Source: Acidobacteriota bacterium (GTDB lineage Bacteria > Acidobacteriota > Terriglobia > Terriglobales > Acidobacteriaceae). Taken from it: a stretch of DNA of 39,044 nucleotides. The stretch covers positions 138,457-177,500 of the forward strand of contig JAFDVQ010000018.1 in the NCBI GenBank assembly GCA_018268915.1, given 5' to 3'. Both the position numbers and the translations under genes were made by a program. Below the pieces are notes generated by a model. That model did not search any database. It was not told where the DNA came from and saw nothing but the letters and a program-made list of their open reading frames with translations. Shown here one piece after another: positions 1 through 8,452 of this stretch; position 1 is the first letter of the stretch; each line of letters starts with the position of its first letter.

Positions 1-544
1 CAAGTTCATTGCCGTCCGTCGAAGCTTGATGCGTCACAAACAGGCCTTCCTTTGTGAGCCTGAAAACAGTCACCGGATGCGGAAGAACTCCTCCGGAGGC
101 CCGAAGAAAATTCTCGACCTCGCGATTCGCTGCGGAAACCACCTGCTTCCCGCTTTGGTCGTTGACCAGCATGTTGAGTTCATCGACTACCAGCACAACC
201 TCAAGCGCGCTTGCTGGTTGTATGCCTCCATTGAAGGCCTGGAAGGTGACGATCTTCTGCCGTTCGTTGTTGTCCAGAAGAGTAAAGTCTTTCTCGGATA
301 GTCCCACGACCGAGTTGCCGTTCTTGTCGGTTAGCGTCACATCCAGCCGAATGAGCCCCACGTTCGGGTCAGGCATTCTGCTGTCGCGCACAATCGCGGT
401 CGGGAACCCGTATGCAGCATCAGGCACCAGAGAAGATGGACCGTTCTGCCCACGCGACCCGCTTGCGAACGAGAACAACAACGCCACGCTGCAACAGGCT
501 CTCCTGCAGGTCGGCTTCGTCACCTTTGATCTCTTTTCAATCAT
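1..544 (-). CDS. VWFA-related acidobacterial secreted protein, N-terminal part (cut by left edge)
   Basis: The reading frame starts at ATG 544 (preceded in frame by a stop) and stays open to base 1, giving 181 codons without an end. Residues 1 to about 34 form a signal peptide with a basic start and a hydrophobic core. The mature part has the pattern of the VWFA-related acidobacterial domain: a strand with VTLTDKNGNSV, then FTLLDNNERQKIVTFQAF, then a VWA core strand ALEVVLVVDELNMLVND, then VENFLRASGG. In these proteins the VWA fold probably binds partners outside the cytoplasm; the substrate is unknown. It is the last gene seen of a minus-strand run after the two amidohydrolases, 113 bases downstream. 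The GAG upstream of the ATG is a poor ribosome site. The C-terminal half lies outside the window. The family call is from remembered patterns. Confidence 0.72.
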   Translation of the reverse strand, partial: MIEKRSKVTKPTCRRACCSVALLFSFASGSRGQNGPSSLVPDAAYGFPTAIVRDSRMPDPNVGLIRLDVTLTDKNGNSVVGLSEKDFTLLDNNERQKIVTFQAFNGGIQPASALEVVLVVDELNMLVNDQSGKQVVSAANREVENFLRASGGVLPHPVTVFRLTKEGLFVTHQASTDGNEL

Positions 545-657
545 TCTGCAGCTCGGACGCGGGTCCGCTGTCCGCTCTCTGCTGATGTAGACGGTTCATT
601 CAGAACAAAGGTTCGAGCGCGACTCTAAGCGCAACAACTCCCCTTTGTATCCCCGCG

Positions 658-1968
658 CTACTTGTACTCATCCCTCAGCTTCGTCTGCCTGGTCACCAGC
701 GGCACATCCACGCCCTGAATGAACACCCGCTTCACATCTGTTCTTACATCCAGCGGATCCCCATTCGCGATCACCACATTTGCCATCTTCCCCGCATCCA
801 GCGAGCCCAGCTTGTCGCCAAATCCAAACATCTCGGCAACGTTCAGCGTGATCGCCTTCAGCGCGTCATCGTAAGGAAGCCCGTATGCCGCCGCCATTCC
901 GGCCGCATAGGGAAGGTTGCGCGACGAGTGGCTGCTCACCGGCCCTCCCGCGTCCGCCGACGATATCGCGATCTTCACTCCGCGCTTCGCCAATTCCGCC
1001 GGAAGCGAAAACACAGCATCGTAGCGCTCATTCGCCCGTGGCGCATCGTAGATCGACCCGATAATCACCGGAACCTTATACTTCGCAATCTCGTCCAGAA
1101 CCTCCTGGCTGTGCGTCACGTGATTCAAAATCACCTTCAAGTGAAATTCGTCTGCCAGCTTCATGATCGTCTCGACGTCGTACGACTCATAGACTCCGAT
1201 CACCACCGGCCGTTCGCCCTTGAGATAAGGAATCAGCGCTTCATACTTCAAATCACGCTTGAATTCAGCATCGGGCTTCTTCGCCGCGGCGTCTCTCTTC
1301 GCCACATAGGCCTGCGTGTCGAGAATCGTCTGGCGAAGCTCCGTGATCAGCCCCATACGCGTCGAAGGATACTTGGATTTCCCGCCCTCTCCTCGCCCTC
1401 CACGTCGCCGCTGTTCCGCGCCATAGTTCATCGCCAGCGCCACGTCGTTCCCCAGCATCATCTGCTGGCGATTTCCGTAGAGCTGAATAAAGAGGTCCTG
1501 CCCCGCAATCGTGTCTCCACTCGCCGGCGCCACCACCGCATTTGTGATCCCATTCAGCCGCGCCACAGGAATGAGGTCCGTCTCCGCATGGAATGCATCC
1601 GCAACATGCATGTGCGGCATGATCTCGTCCGAACGTTCCTCCAGATCATTCGTCTCGTCGTCCGCGCTGATCTCGGTAAGACCGAAATTCGTCTCCGGGT
1701 CGATCAGCCCCGGATACACCGTCATTCCCTTCGCGTCGATCACCTGTGCGCCTTTCGGCACCTTCACAGATCCCGCCGCACCCACGCCTGCGATCTTGCC
1801 GTCCGCAATCACCAGCACGCCGTTTTCAATCGTTCCATGACTCACGGTCAGCAGCTTCCCGCCCGTGATCACAATCGCCTGCGACGATGCTGCCGGACGG
1901 TCCTGCGTTGCCGCCACCCAAGGCGCCAGAAAAGCGATAGCGGTTACGGCCAGTTTCAGAAGTTTCAC
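658..1968 (-). CDS. Periplasmic amidohydrolase-family protein lacking the HxH metal motif
   Basis: This 436-residue protein belongs to the amidohydrolase superfamily (COG1228, imidazolonepropionase-like). I place the start at GTG 1968, not at the longer frame to 2043: AGGAGG sits 7 bases upstream, the GTG overlaps the upstream stop as GTGA, and it opens on a signal peptide (MKLLKLAVTAIAFLAPWVAA). The family's early HxH metal site should follow 'GLIDP', but the residues here are E92-T-N94. Later features remain: NHVTHS around a central His, a strand ending SSADAGG, and the C-terminal composite strand GKMANVVIANGDPL. It shares the N-terminal phrase SHGTIE-G with its neighbour, so the pair probably arose by duplication. 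Loss of HxH is seen in some relatives of this subfamily, so it may bind metal differently or not be a hydrolase. Substrate unknown. Confidence 0.85.
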   Translation of the reverse strand: MKLLKLAVTAIAFLAPWVAATQDRPAASSQAIVITGGKLLTVSHGTIENGVLVIADGKIAGVGAAGSVKVPKGAQVIDAKGMTVYPGLIDPETNFGLTEISADDETNDLEERSDEIMPHMHVADAFHAETDLIPVARLNGITNAVVAPASGDTIAGQDLFIQLYGNRQQMMLGNDVALAMNYGAEQRRRGGRGEGGKSKYPSTRMGLITELRQTILDTQAYVAKRDAAAKKPDAEFKRDLKYEALIPYLKGERPVVIGVYESYDVETIMKLADEFHLKVILNHVTHSQEVLDEIAKYKVPVIIGSIYDAPRANERYDAVFSLPAELAKRGVKIAISSADAGGPVSSHSSRNLPYAAGMAAAYGLPYDDALKAITLNVAEMFGFGDKLGSLDAGKMANVVIANGDPLDVRTDVKRVFIQGVDVPLVTRQTKLRDEYK

Positions 1969-3320
1969 TGTCCATCCTCCTGGTCTTCCGATCCGAAGTC
2001 CCCGCCATCGTGCATCACGCCGGTAAAGTGCGTCGTTCCCCATCCTGTCGTGGACGCGTCAAAGAAAAGCTCCCCATCGATGTACACCTTCATAGCACGT
2101 GCATAGTTCGACAGCGGATCGTGATTCCACAGCACGATATCCGCGTCCTTTCCCACATCAATCGAACCTACGCGATCCTCGACTCCTATAATCCACGCGG
2201 GATTCAGCGTCACCATCTTGATCGCCTCGTCCTCCGTCGCGCCGCCGTAGTGCACCATTTTGCCCGCTTCCGAATTCAGCCTTCGAATGTGATCGTCGGA
2301 GTCGCTCTTCAGCGCCACCCGCACGCCTTTCCGCATCGACATCACAGCATTCCACGGAATGGCATCTCGCGCCTCGTCCTTGTATCCCCACCAGTCGGCG
2401 AACGTCGCAATCGCCGTGCCGTCAGCTGCAATCTCCGGCGCGACCTTGTACATCTCCAGCGCGTGATGAAACGCCCTTATCTTGTAGCCGTACTCCTTCG
2501 CGATCGCCTCTTCCGTCAGAAATTCATCCGCGCGATAGCAATGGATCTGCACATAGAGTTTTCCGCGCAGCACATCGGCGAGAGCCTCCAGCTTCAGGTC
2601 CCGCTTCGGCGCAACGACATCCTTTTCGCCCTTCTTTATCTTCGCGTCATAAGCGTCCCACTCGGCCATGTAGTGACGCGCATCTTCAAACGCCATGCGC
2701 ATTACTTCGAAATTTCCCATACGGGTCGAAGGAAGCTGGTCGCGGCTTCCATACACGCGTTTGGGATTCTCGCCCGACGCAAACTTGATCGAACCTGGCG
2801 CGCCTTTGAACAACATCGCATCACGATCCAGCCCGAACTTGTTCTTGATCACCACCGCCTGTCCGCCAATCATGTTCGCGGACCCATGCAACAGCAATTC
2901 CGTCGTCACACCCCCAGCAAGCGCACGATATAAATCGGCGCTCCGGTTATCGAACGCATCGATCATGTGCATCGACGGTGTAACGGGGCTGGTCGCCTCG
3001 TTCACATCGCCATCCAAAGCCGAGTGCGAATGCGGATCGATGATGCCCGGCGTCAGCCACATCCCGGTTGCTTCCACAACTGTTGCGCCTTGCGGCGCCG
3101 GCACCGTTTCCCCTACCCCGGCAATCTTTCCGGCATGGATCCACACTGCTCCGTGCTCGATCGTGCCATGGCTTACCGTCATCACGGTCGCGCCTTTGAA
3201 CACGATGTCTTCAGAAGCGCCCTGCTGGCCGGATGCAGTCATGGCACAAGGAGCCAGCGGAAGCAATGCAACCGCGAACAAGCGAACAAAGGAGTGAGAT
3301 GGAAGTTTGCAACTTCCCAT
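1965..3320 (-). CDS. Periplasmic amidohydrolase, metal site intact
   Basis: A 451-residue amidohydrolase. ATG 3320 is chosen over the upstream in-frame start at 3404 because GGAGG lies 7 bases before it and the signal peptide then begins at residue 1 (basic start, hydrophobic LFAVALLPLAP, cleavage near residue 30). H97 and H99 in 'IIDPHSHS' give the metal-binding HxH. A central 'RAFHHALEMYK' supplies further His ligands, and 'ALKSDSDDH' holds the conserved Asp of the family. The C-terminal part (GKDADIVLWNHDPL) closes the composite beta-sandwich. The stop overlaps the GTG of the next gene by 4 bases, so the two are almost certainly co-translated. Family members cleave cyclic amides, dipeptides or similar compounds; the substrate here cannot be read from the sequence. 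Confidence 0.9.
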   Translation of the reverse strand: MGSCKLPSHSFVRLFAVALLPLAPCAMTASGQQGASEDIVFKGATVMTVSHGTIEHGAVWIHAGKIAGVGETVPAPQGATVVEATGMWLTPGIIDPHSHSALDGDVNEATSPVTPSMHMIDAFDNRSADLYRALAGGVTTELLLHGSANMIGGQAVVIKNKFGLDRDAMLFKGAPGSIKFASGENPKRVYGSRDQLPSTRMGNFEVMRMAFEDARHYMAEWDAYDAKIKKGEKDVVAPKRDLKLEALADVLRGKLYVQIHCYRADEFLTEEAIAKEYGYKIRAFHHALEMYKVAPEIAADGTAIATFADWWGYKDEARDAIPWNAVMSMRKGVRVALKSDSDDHIRRLNSEAGKMVHYGGATEDEAIKMVTLNPAWIIGVEDRVGSIDVGKDADIVLWNHDPLSNYARAMKVYIDGELFFDASTTGWGTTHFTGVMHDGGDFGSEDQEDGQ

Positions 3321-3446
3321 AGTGAAGCCTCCAAAGAAAAGGAAACGACCGCCAGAAGAGACAAGGAATCCGCGATCGCCAAATGGCCTGATACTGCTTC
3401 GCATCCTACACTAACGCGAGCCGGTCCAACCTGCGCGTCTGTTATT

Positions 3447-3464
3447 CCCTAATCCCTAATCCCT
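3447..3464. repeat. Short tandem heptamer CCCTAAT (2.6 copies)
   Basis: CCCTAAT is repeated twice and followed by CCCT inside a pyrimidine-rich stretch, just past the end of the methyltransferase gene (stop at 3474, minus strand). A similar pyrimidine-rich octamer repeat lies at 26446-26464, also just past a minus-strand stop codon. Function unknown. Confidence 0.6.
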
Positions 3465-3473
3465 TTCTGCGCT

Positions 3474-4529
3474 CTAAGCGCAGCCAAGCACAATCGTATG
3501 CGGGCTCATCGGAATCGGCCGTGCCTTCACGTCCTTGAATCCGGCCTCCTCATACATCGCCTTCAGTTCGTTGAACGTGTACGCATCGCCCGCCACAGTT
3601 GACGTCAGCATCGTCATCGCGAAACCTGCTGCCATTGGCGGCGAGACCCGGTCCTCATTCGGCACGAACTCCAGCGTCGCTGCGCGTCCTCTTGGCTTCA
3701 GCGCCGCTTTCACCTTCTTCAACAATCCCGTGCACGTTGCCTTGTCGAAGTGGTGCAGAAAATTCGTCAGCAGCACCGCATCATAAGGACCGCCAAAGTC
3801 GACTTCAAACGCGCTGCCCGGCAGCATGTTGTAGCGATCCTGCACGCCTGCCTTCTCCGCATTCTTCAGCGCCACTCGCAGCACAGGAGCCCAATCCAAC
3901 CCCGTCACGTGCGCTTGTTTATTCTGCTTCGCTACCTCGATCCCAAACAGCCCATGCCCCGCCGCGATATCCAGCACCTTCATCGGTCCTTCGTGCCCAT
4001 CCAAAACCACCGCGCCCAGCGGGCCCGCCATCGGAGCCATCATCGGAGCCATCGTCTCCGCGAACTGCACCCAGATCGGATTCTCCGGCTCTACGCTGCC
4101 CTCGCCTTCCAGCGAAGTTCTCCCATCGCGCACAACCTGCGCCAGATTCTTTAGCGGCTCCTTCATCGCATCGTTGCCTAAAAACTGTGCTACTGACGCC
4201 AGACAAGCCGGGGATGCTGGATCGAGAAATGCCGCGCTGCTGGGCGTGTGCTTATACACATTGCCTTCCTTCGCCAGCACTCCATTGATCACCATGAAGT
4301 CGCAAAGGATCCGGATGCCGCGCTCCGACGCATTTGCATGTTTGGCAATGGAAGTCACATCGCCCGGCCCCTGCCCCACCGCGCGAAAGATATCCAGATC
4401 GATAGCCGCCTTCAGCGCCGCCGTCTTCTGCACCGCCTGCATCATCTCAAACACAATCCCAGGATTCAGCGGAGCCTCAGCACCCTTCGCCGAACCTGCT
4501 TCCGCTGCAACCGCCTGACCTTCTGCCAT
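3474..4529 (-). CDS. SAM-dependent O-methyltransferase (Methyltransf_2 type)
   Basis: A 351-residue protein with the layout of small-molecule O-methyltransferases. Residues about 20-105 form the winged-helix dimerisation domain (FEMMQAVQKTAALKAAIDLDIF, then a second helical pair around GIRILCDFMVINGVL). A Rossmann methyltransferase domain follows with SAM motif I at 186-197 (LDIAAGHGLFGI), then GLDWAPVL, and 'DAVLLTNFLHHFD' as motif IV. Start ATG 4529 has GGAGG 7 bases upstream; the longer frame to 4646 adds no homologous-looking sequence. It probably methylates a hydroxyl on a small aromatic or polyketide-like metabolite. There are no biosynthetic neighbours to name a substrate. It lies upstream of, and in the same direction as, the amidohydrolase pair but is 153 bases apart, so co-transcription is possible only. 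Confidence 0.88.
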   Translation of the reverse strand: MAEGQAVAAEAGSAKGAEAPLNPGIVFEMMQAVQKTAALKAAIDLDIFRAVGQGPGDVTSIAKHANASERGIRILCDFMVINGVLAKEGNVYKHTPSSAAFLDPASPACLASVAQFLGNDAMKEPLKNLAQVVRDGRTSLEGEGSVEPENPIWVQFAETMAPMMAPMAGPLGAVVLDGHEGPMKVLDIAAGHGLFGIEVAKQNKQAHVTGLDWAPVLRVALKNAEKAGVQDRYNMLPGSAFEVDFGGPYDAVLLTNFLHHFDKATCTGLLKKVKAALKPRGRAATLEFVPNEDRVSPPMAAGFAMTMLTSTVAGDAYTFNELKAMYEEAGFKDVKARPIPMSPHTIVLGCA

Positions 4530-4807
4530 CGTCCGACCTCCATCTGTACTCACGCGCAAAGACAGAAACTCGAAAACAAATCGTCTCCTTGCTGAGCCAG
4601 CCGAGTCTACCAAATCACCGCCATCGCCCGAAAATTCCCGGATCATAGCTATTCGCGAGCTTGCAGCCCTTTTCCGCTCGCATCTCCGCGCACCTCACAG
4701 AACCCAGCCACAGCCTGGTACGAATACGCCCACTAATTTTGCTGCTAAGTCCGCCGATGAACTCTACGTCGGTCCTCTATCTCAGGACTGCACGAAAGTC
4801 GTCAGCC

Positions 4808-6124
4808 ATGAAGAAGTCTTTGCTGTGCTGCGGGTACCTTATCGTTGGCCTTGGATCAACACTACAAATTTGGTCCGCCGATATTCGAGGCAAAACGGAT
4901 CAGTCTCCAGCAAGTTACCTGAATTCCGAATTGCCTTCCTGGGTAAAATTCAGCGCTGAAGGCCGCGTTCGCTTCGAAACCCTGCATGGTGTCCAGTTCA
5001 ATCCCAAAGACAACACCTATCTGCTCCAGCGCTTGCGCCTGAATCTCACCGCCACACCCTCTTCCTCGCTGCGCCTCGTCCTGCAGGCACAGGACGCGCG
5101 TGTCTTCTTCACCAACGCCTCTCCCATTCCGGCTTCGCAGAAAGATGCGATCGATCTTCGTATCGGCTATGCAGAGATCGGCAACTACGAGACGAGGGCG
5201 CTAACGCTCCGTGCCGGCCGCCAGGGTCTCGACTTCGGCGAGGGAAGGCTCCTGTCCGATGGCGACTGGTCAAATGTCGGGCGCTCCTTTGAAGCTATGC
5301 GCCTTACCTTCCGCTACAGCCGATTGCGCCTCGATGCCTTCTCCGGCGTCTCCGACAAAATCTCCATCGACAGCCTCGCAGCTCCCACTCCCGGCGAACA
5401 TTTCCATGGCATGTATGCGTCTTTAAGCAAGATCATCCCAAAAGCAGCCCTCGAGCCTTACCTGTTCTGGAAGCTGGAGCACAAAGTCAAAGGCGAGATG
5501 GGCAAGCTCGGCAATCTCGATGAGAGGACCGTCGGCCTCCGCTGGGTAGGAGACGTCCCGCATGGAATCGACTACGGAATGGAATCAGCCGTTCAGCGCG
5601 GCACGTTTGCATCTGAACCAGTCTCCGCCTGGGCCACGCACCTGATCGTGCGTTACTCCTTTCGCGATCCCAGGCACATGCCTAAAATCTGGGCCGAGGT
5701 GAATCGCGGTAGCGGCGACCTTGATTCAAAGGACGGCCGTCACGGAGCCTTCGACACCCTCTTCGGCAGCAGCCACGATAAGTTCGGCGTTGCCGATCAA
5801 TTCTGCTGGACGAACCTCACGCATTCCCGCGTGGGACTACAGTTTCGCGCCTCCAACAAACTCGCCATCAGTACAGCGGAAAACTGGCTCTGGCTCACAG
5901 ACAGCCACGACGGCATCTACTCGAGCGGCAAGGTCGCCATAATCTCAAACGGATTGAATGGAGCTTTCATTGGCCACGAACCCGATCTTCAAGCAAAGTG
6001 GAAAATGCGCCAGCGTACCCAGATCGATTTTTCAGCCGGACACGTTTTTGCCGGACGCTTCCTGCATGCCGCCAATCACACCGGCTTCAACAGCGTCGTA
6101 ATGAGTGTGACGCAGGGATTTTAG
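4808..6124 (+). CDS. Alginate-export-family outer-membrane beta-barrel protein
   Basis: A 438-residue barrel. I start it at ATG 4808 because this gives a typical signal peptide (MKKSLLCCGYLIVGLGS, cleavage near residue 24); in-frame ATGs at 4661 and 4757 precede it with no signal-like sequence. The mature protein opens with 'FSAEGRVRFETLHG' and 'TYLLQRLRLNLTATPSSSLRL', the hallmark start of the alginate_exp (PF13372) barrel, followed by alternating amphipathic strands. It ends 'VVMSVTQGF', with the C-terminal Phe recognised by the BAM machinery. In Pseudomonas AlgE exports alginate, but in other phyla this family serves as general substrate channels, and no alginate genes are nearby. Transport role likely; substrate unknown. 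Confidence 0.82.
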   Translation: MKKSLLCCGYLIVGLGSTLQIWSADIRGKTDQSPASYLNSELPSWVKFSAEGRVRFETLHGVQFNPKDNTYLLQRLRLNLTATPSSSLRLVLQAQDARVFFTNASPIPASQKDAIDLRIGYAEIGNYETRALTLRAGRQGLDFGEGRLLSDGDWSNVGRSFEAMRLTFRYSRLRLDAFSGVSDKISIDSLAAPTPGEHFHGMYASLSKIIPKAALEPYLFWKLEHKVKGEMGKLGNLDERTVGLRWVGDVPHGIDYGMESAVQRGTFASEPVSAWATHLIVRYSFRDPRHMPKIWAEVNRGSGDLDSKDGRHGAFDTLFGSSHDKFGVADQFCWTNLTHSRVGLQFRASNKLAISTAENWLWLTDSHDGIYSSGKVAIISNGLNGAFIGHEPDLQAKWKMRQRTQIDFSAGHVFAGRFLHAANHTGFNSVVMSVTQGF

Positions 6125-6181
6125 ACAAATCAGACACAACCTCGTGGCGTTGATTGACGCGCGATAACCAGGAGTTTGGCA

Positions 6182-7768
6182 ATGTTCGTAAGGATGACCG
6201 TTGGCATGAAGTTGGGGTTGAGCGTCGGAACAATGGCATTGCTCTCCACCGTTCTGGGAGTTATCTCCTGGTATTCGGTAGCCAGTCTCAGCGCCGAACT
6301 GGACACGGCGGTCAAGAAAACCGCCGTCAAGATCGACCTGACCTCCAACATTGGCAAGCGCGTTAATGAAATCTCTGCCGCCGATCGCGGCATTATGCTC
6401 GGCTACACGAACAAAGATGAAGATGCGATACGGCGTAACGTCGACAAGCGAAAGGCCGCGCGAAATCGCATCAAGGAACAGATCGGCCAGATGCGTCCTC
6501 TGTTGGTGACCGCCGAAGGAAGGGCGTCTCTCGACAGCCTCGAACAGAACATCACCACGCTCGATACGCTGGATCAGCAATATCTCAATTTAGGCAGGGA
6601 TGGGCGTTTCTTGGACGCTCAGGCGTTGGCAAACGCCAGCATCCTGCCAATGATCACAAAAATCGAGGAGGAATGTGCTGCCCTCCTGAAGCTGAACCGC
6701 GACATTCTCGCCGCTTCGCAGGTCGGAGCCGACTCCCTCTCTTCGCGAACCAGGTGGACCATCGTGCTGGTAATGCTTCTCGGCGGGACGACCTGCGCAC
6801 TGGTGCTGATAGTCCTGCGAATGGTCAATACGAGTCTGCGCAGAGTTATCGGCGAGCTGAGCGAAGGTGCTGGCCAGCTCGCAAGTGCTGCAAGACAGAT
6901 ATCGGAATCGAGCCAGACCCTGGCCCAGGGATCATCCGAGCAGGCCGCGTCTCTTGAAGAGACCTCGGCATCCAGCGAAGAGATTAATTCAATGGCTCTC
7001 AAAAATGCCGAGCATTCTCAGGCAGCTGACATGCTGGTCGCGCAATCCCAGGAACAATTTGCCGAGACCAGCAATTCCCTGGCAGCGATGGTCGTAGCAA
7101 TGGATGACATCAAATCTTCAAGCGATAAGGTCGCCAAGATCATCAAGGTCATCGATGAGATCGCATTCCAGACCAACATTCTCGCCCTGAATGCCGCGGT
7201 CGAGGCTGCGCGCGCGGGAGAAGCCGGAATGGGCTTCGCGGTTGTCGCGGACGAAGTCCGAAACCTCGCTCAACGTTGCGCGCAAGCTGCCCGCGACACC
7301 ACCAGCCTGATCGAGGCTTCCATTGCAAAATCCAGCGATGGAAAACTTCGCGTAGACCAGGTTGCCGCGGCCATTCGAACGTCTACAGATGAGGCATCCA
7401 GGATTAAGACGCTGGTCGATGAGGTCAGTCTCGGCAGCATTGAACAGACCCGTGGAATCGAGCAGATCGCAAAGGCTCTCACAGAGATGGAGCAGGTGAC
7501 GCAACAATCGGCCGCAAACGCCGAAGAGAGCGCGGCCGCCGCCGAAGAACTCACCGCCCAGGCTTCGACCCTGATGGATGTGGTTCGCGGGCTAAGCGCC
7601 ATGGTCGGCTATACGCCATCGGACCGGGAGCAAGTTCATACCTCCTGGCAAGCGCTCCAGGCGGCCACACCAGGTCGTCAAAAAGTCTCGATCGCGGCCC
7701 CGGTGAAACGCCTTTCCGCACATGCCAGGAGCTTCGCCATCGACACGCAGGCAGAATCACTGATGTGA
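6182..7768 (+). CDS. Methyl-accepting chemotaxis protein
   Basis: A 528-residue chemoreceptor. Start ATG 6182 has AGGAG 7 bases upstream; a TTG at 6176 is in frame but less well placed. TM1 spans about residues 9-34 and TM2 about 191-214. Between them is a helical periplasmic four-helix-bundle sensor (4HB_MCP type). The cytoplasmic coiled coil has glutamate-rich methylation segments (EQAASLEETSASSEE near 253-267) and the conserved signalling tip at about 324-365 (IDEIAFQTNILALNAAVEAA), where CheA and CheW dock. I see no clear HAMP domain between TM2 and the first methylation helix. No che genes lie in the window, so it is an orphan receptor. No C-terminal NWETF-type pentapeptide for CheR is visible; the protein ends AESLM. 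Confidence 0.95.
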   Translation: MFVRMTVGMKLGLSVGTMALLSTVLGVISWYSVASLSAELDTAVKKTAVKIDLTSNIGKRVNEISAADRGIMLGYTNKDEDAIRRNVDKRKAARNRIKEQIGQMRPLLVTAEGRASLDSLEQNITTLDTLDQQYLNLGRDGRFLDAQALANASILPMITKIEEECAALLKLNRDILAASQVGADSLSSRTRWTIVLVMLLGGTTCALVLIVLRMVNTSLRRVIGELSEGAGQLASAARQISESSQTLAQGSSEQAASLEETSASSEEINSMALKNAEHSQAADMLVAQSQEQFAETSNSLAAMVVAMDDIKSSSDKVAKIIKVIDEIAFQTNILALNAAVEAARAGEAGMGFAVVADEVRNLAQRCAQAARDTTSLIEASIAKSSDGKLRVDQVAAAIRTSTDEASRIKTLVDEVSLGSIEQTRGIEQIAKALTEMEQVTQQSAANAEESAAAAEELTAQASTLMDVVRGLSAMVGYTPSDREQVHTSWQALQAATPGRQKVSIAAPVKRLSAHARSFAIDTQAESLM

Positions 7769-7850
7769 GCGACTCTATCTGTCAACAGCTCCAATATTCC
7801 TCTGTCCTCCGCCGATGTTCTTTGCTATGCTTCCGCGCACGGGGGTCAAC

Positions 7851-8297
7851 ATGTCCACAGCCAATCGTGAACTCGTACACCGCTGGTTCGAAGAGGTTTG
7901 GAACAAACAGAGAGAAGATGCCATTGACGAAATGTTCGCTGCCGACGGCAAATCCTACGGATTTCCCGAGCGAAATTCCGTCCTCATAGGCCCCGACAAA
8001 TTCAGGGAAGTCCACCGCTCTTTCCTTAGCGCTTTCCCTGACGTCCATGTCACCGTTCATGAGACTATCTGCGAGAACGATCGTGTCGCGGTCACCTGGG
8101 TGGCCACTATGACGCACCTCGGCGACTCTCTCGGGTTCACACCCACTCTCCAGAAGGTCTCGCTCGACGGTTGCTCCGTCCTGAGCGTTCGCAATGGGCA
8201 TATTCAGGATGGCCGGAACTACATGGAACTGGAAGGTCTGGTTCACCACTTGAAGACCATCGCCACAAGTGCAGAACCCGCCCCAACTGCCGCCTGA
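7851..8297 (+). CDS. SnoaL-like / ester cyclase family protein (NTF2 fold)
   Basis: A 148-residue protein. ATG 7851 is chosen over ATG 7815 because GGGGG lies 5 bases before it and the typical family start follows (NRELVHRWFEEVWN). The order of elements fits the NTF2-like SnoaL group: two N-terminal helices, 'IDEMFAADGKSYGF', 'GPDKFREVHRSFLSAFPDVHVTV', then 'ENDRVAVTWVATMTH' and the final strands ending 'LVHHLKTI'. Members are polyketide cyclases, small hydrolases or ligand-binding proteins, and many have no known reaction. It has no signal peptide. It stands between the chemoreceptor and lpxB without overlap, and context gives no function. Confidence 0.8.
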   Translation: MSTANRELVHRWFEEVWNKQREDAIDEMFAADGKSYGFPERNSVLIGPDKFREVHRSFLSAFPDVHVTVHETICENDRVAVTWVATMTHLGDSLGFTPTLQKVSLDGCSVLSVRNGHIQDGRNYMELEGLVHHLKTIATSAEPAPTAA

Positions 8298-8452
8298 AAT
8301 CTGAGCCGTCACTACCTCAGGCGGTTCCCTGTGAATCCGCCACCAGCCCGTGTCCCATCGTCACCGTGTCCCCTCATTCGCTTATTCCCTGCTCCTCCTC
8401 CCCTGCCCTATATCATTGAAGTCAAAGAGCGCGGACCAAGGCTAAAGCACGA

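Noticed and set aside
54..590. Plus-strand frames at the left edge
   Set aside because: The minus strand gives a signal peptide and a VWFA-related domain over the same bases; the plus-strand products are Ser/Thr/Arg-rich shadows.
928..2106. Long plus-strand frame opposite the amidohydrolase
   Set aside because: It is an antisense shadow rich in Arg and His with no domain sense, as are the similar frames at 2010-2933, 30791-31753 and 35918-36790.
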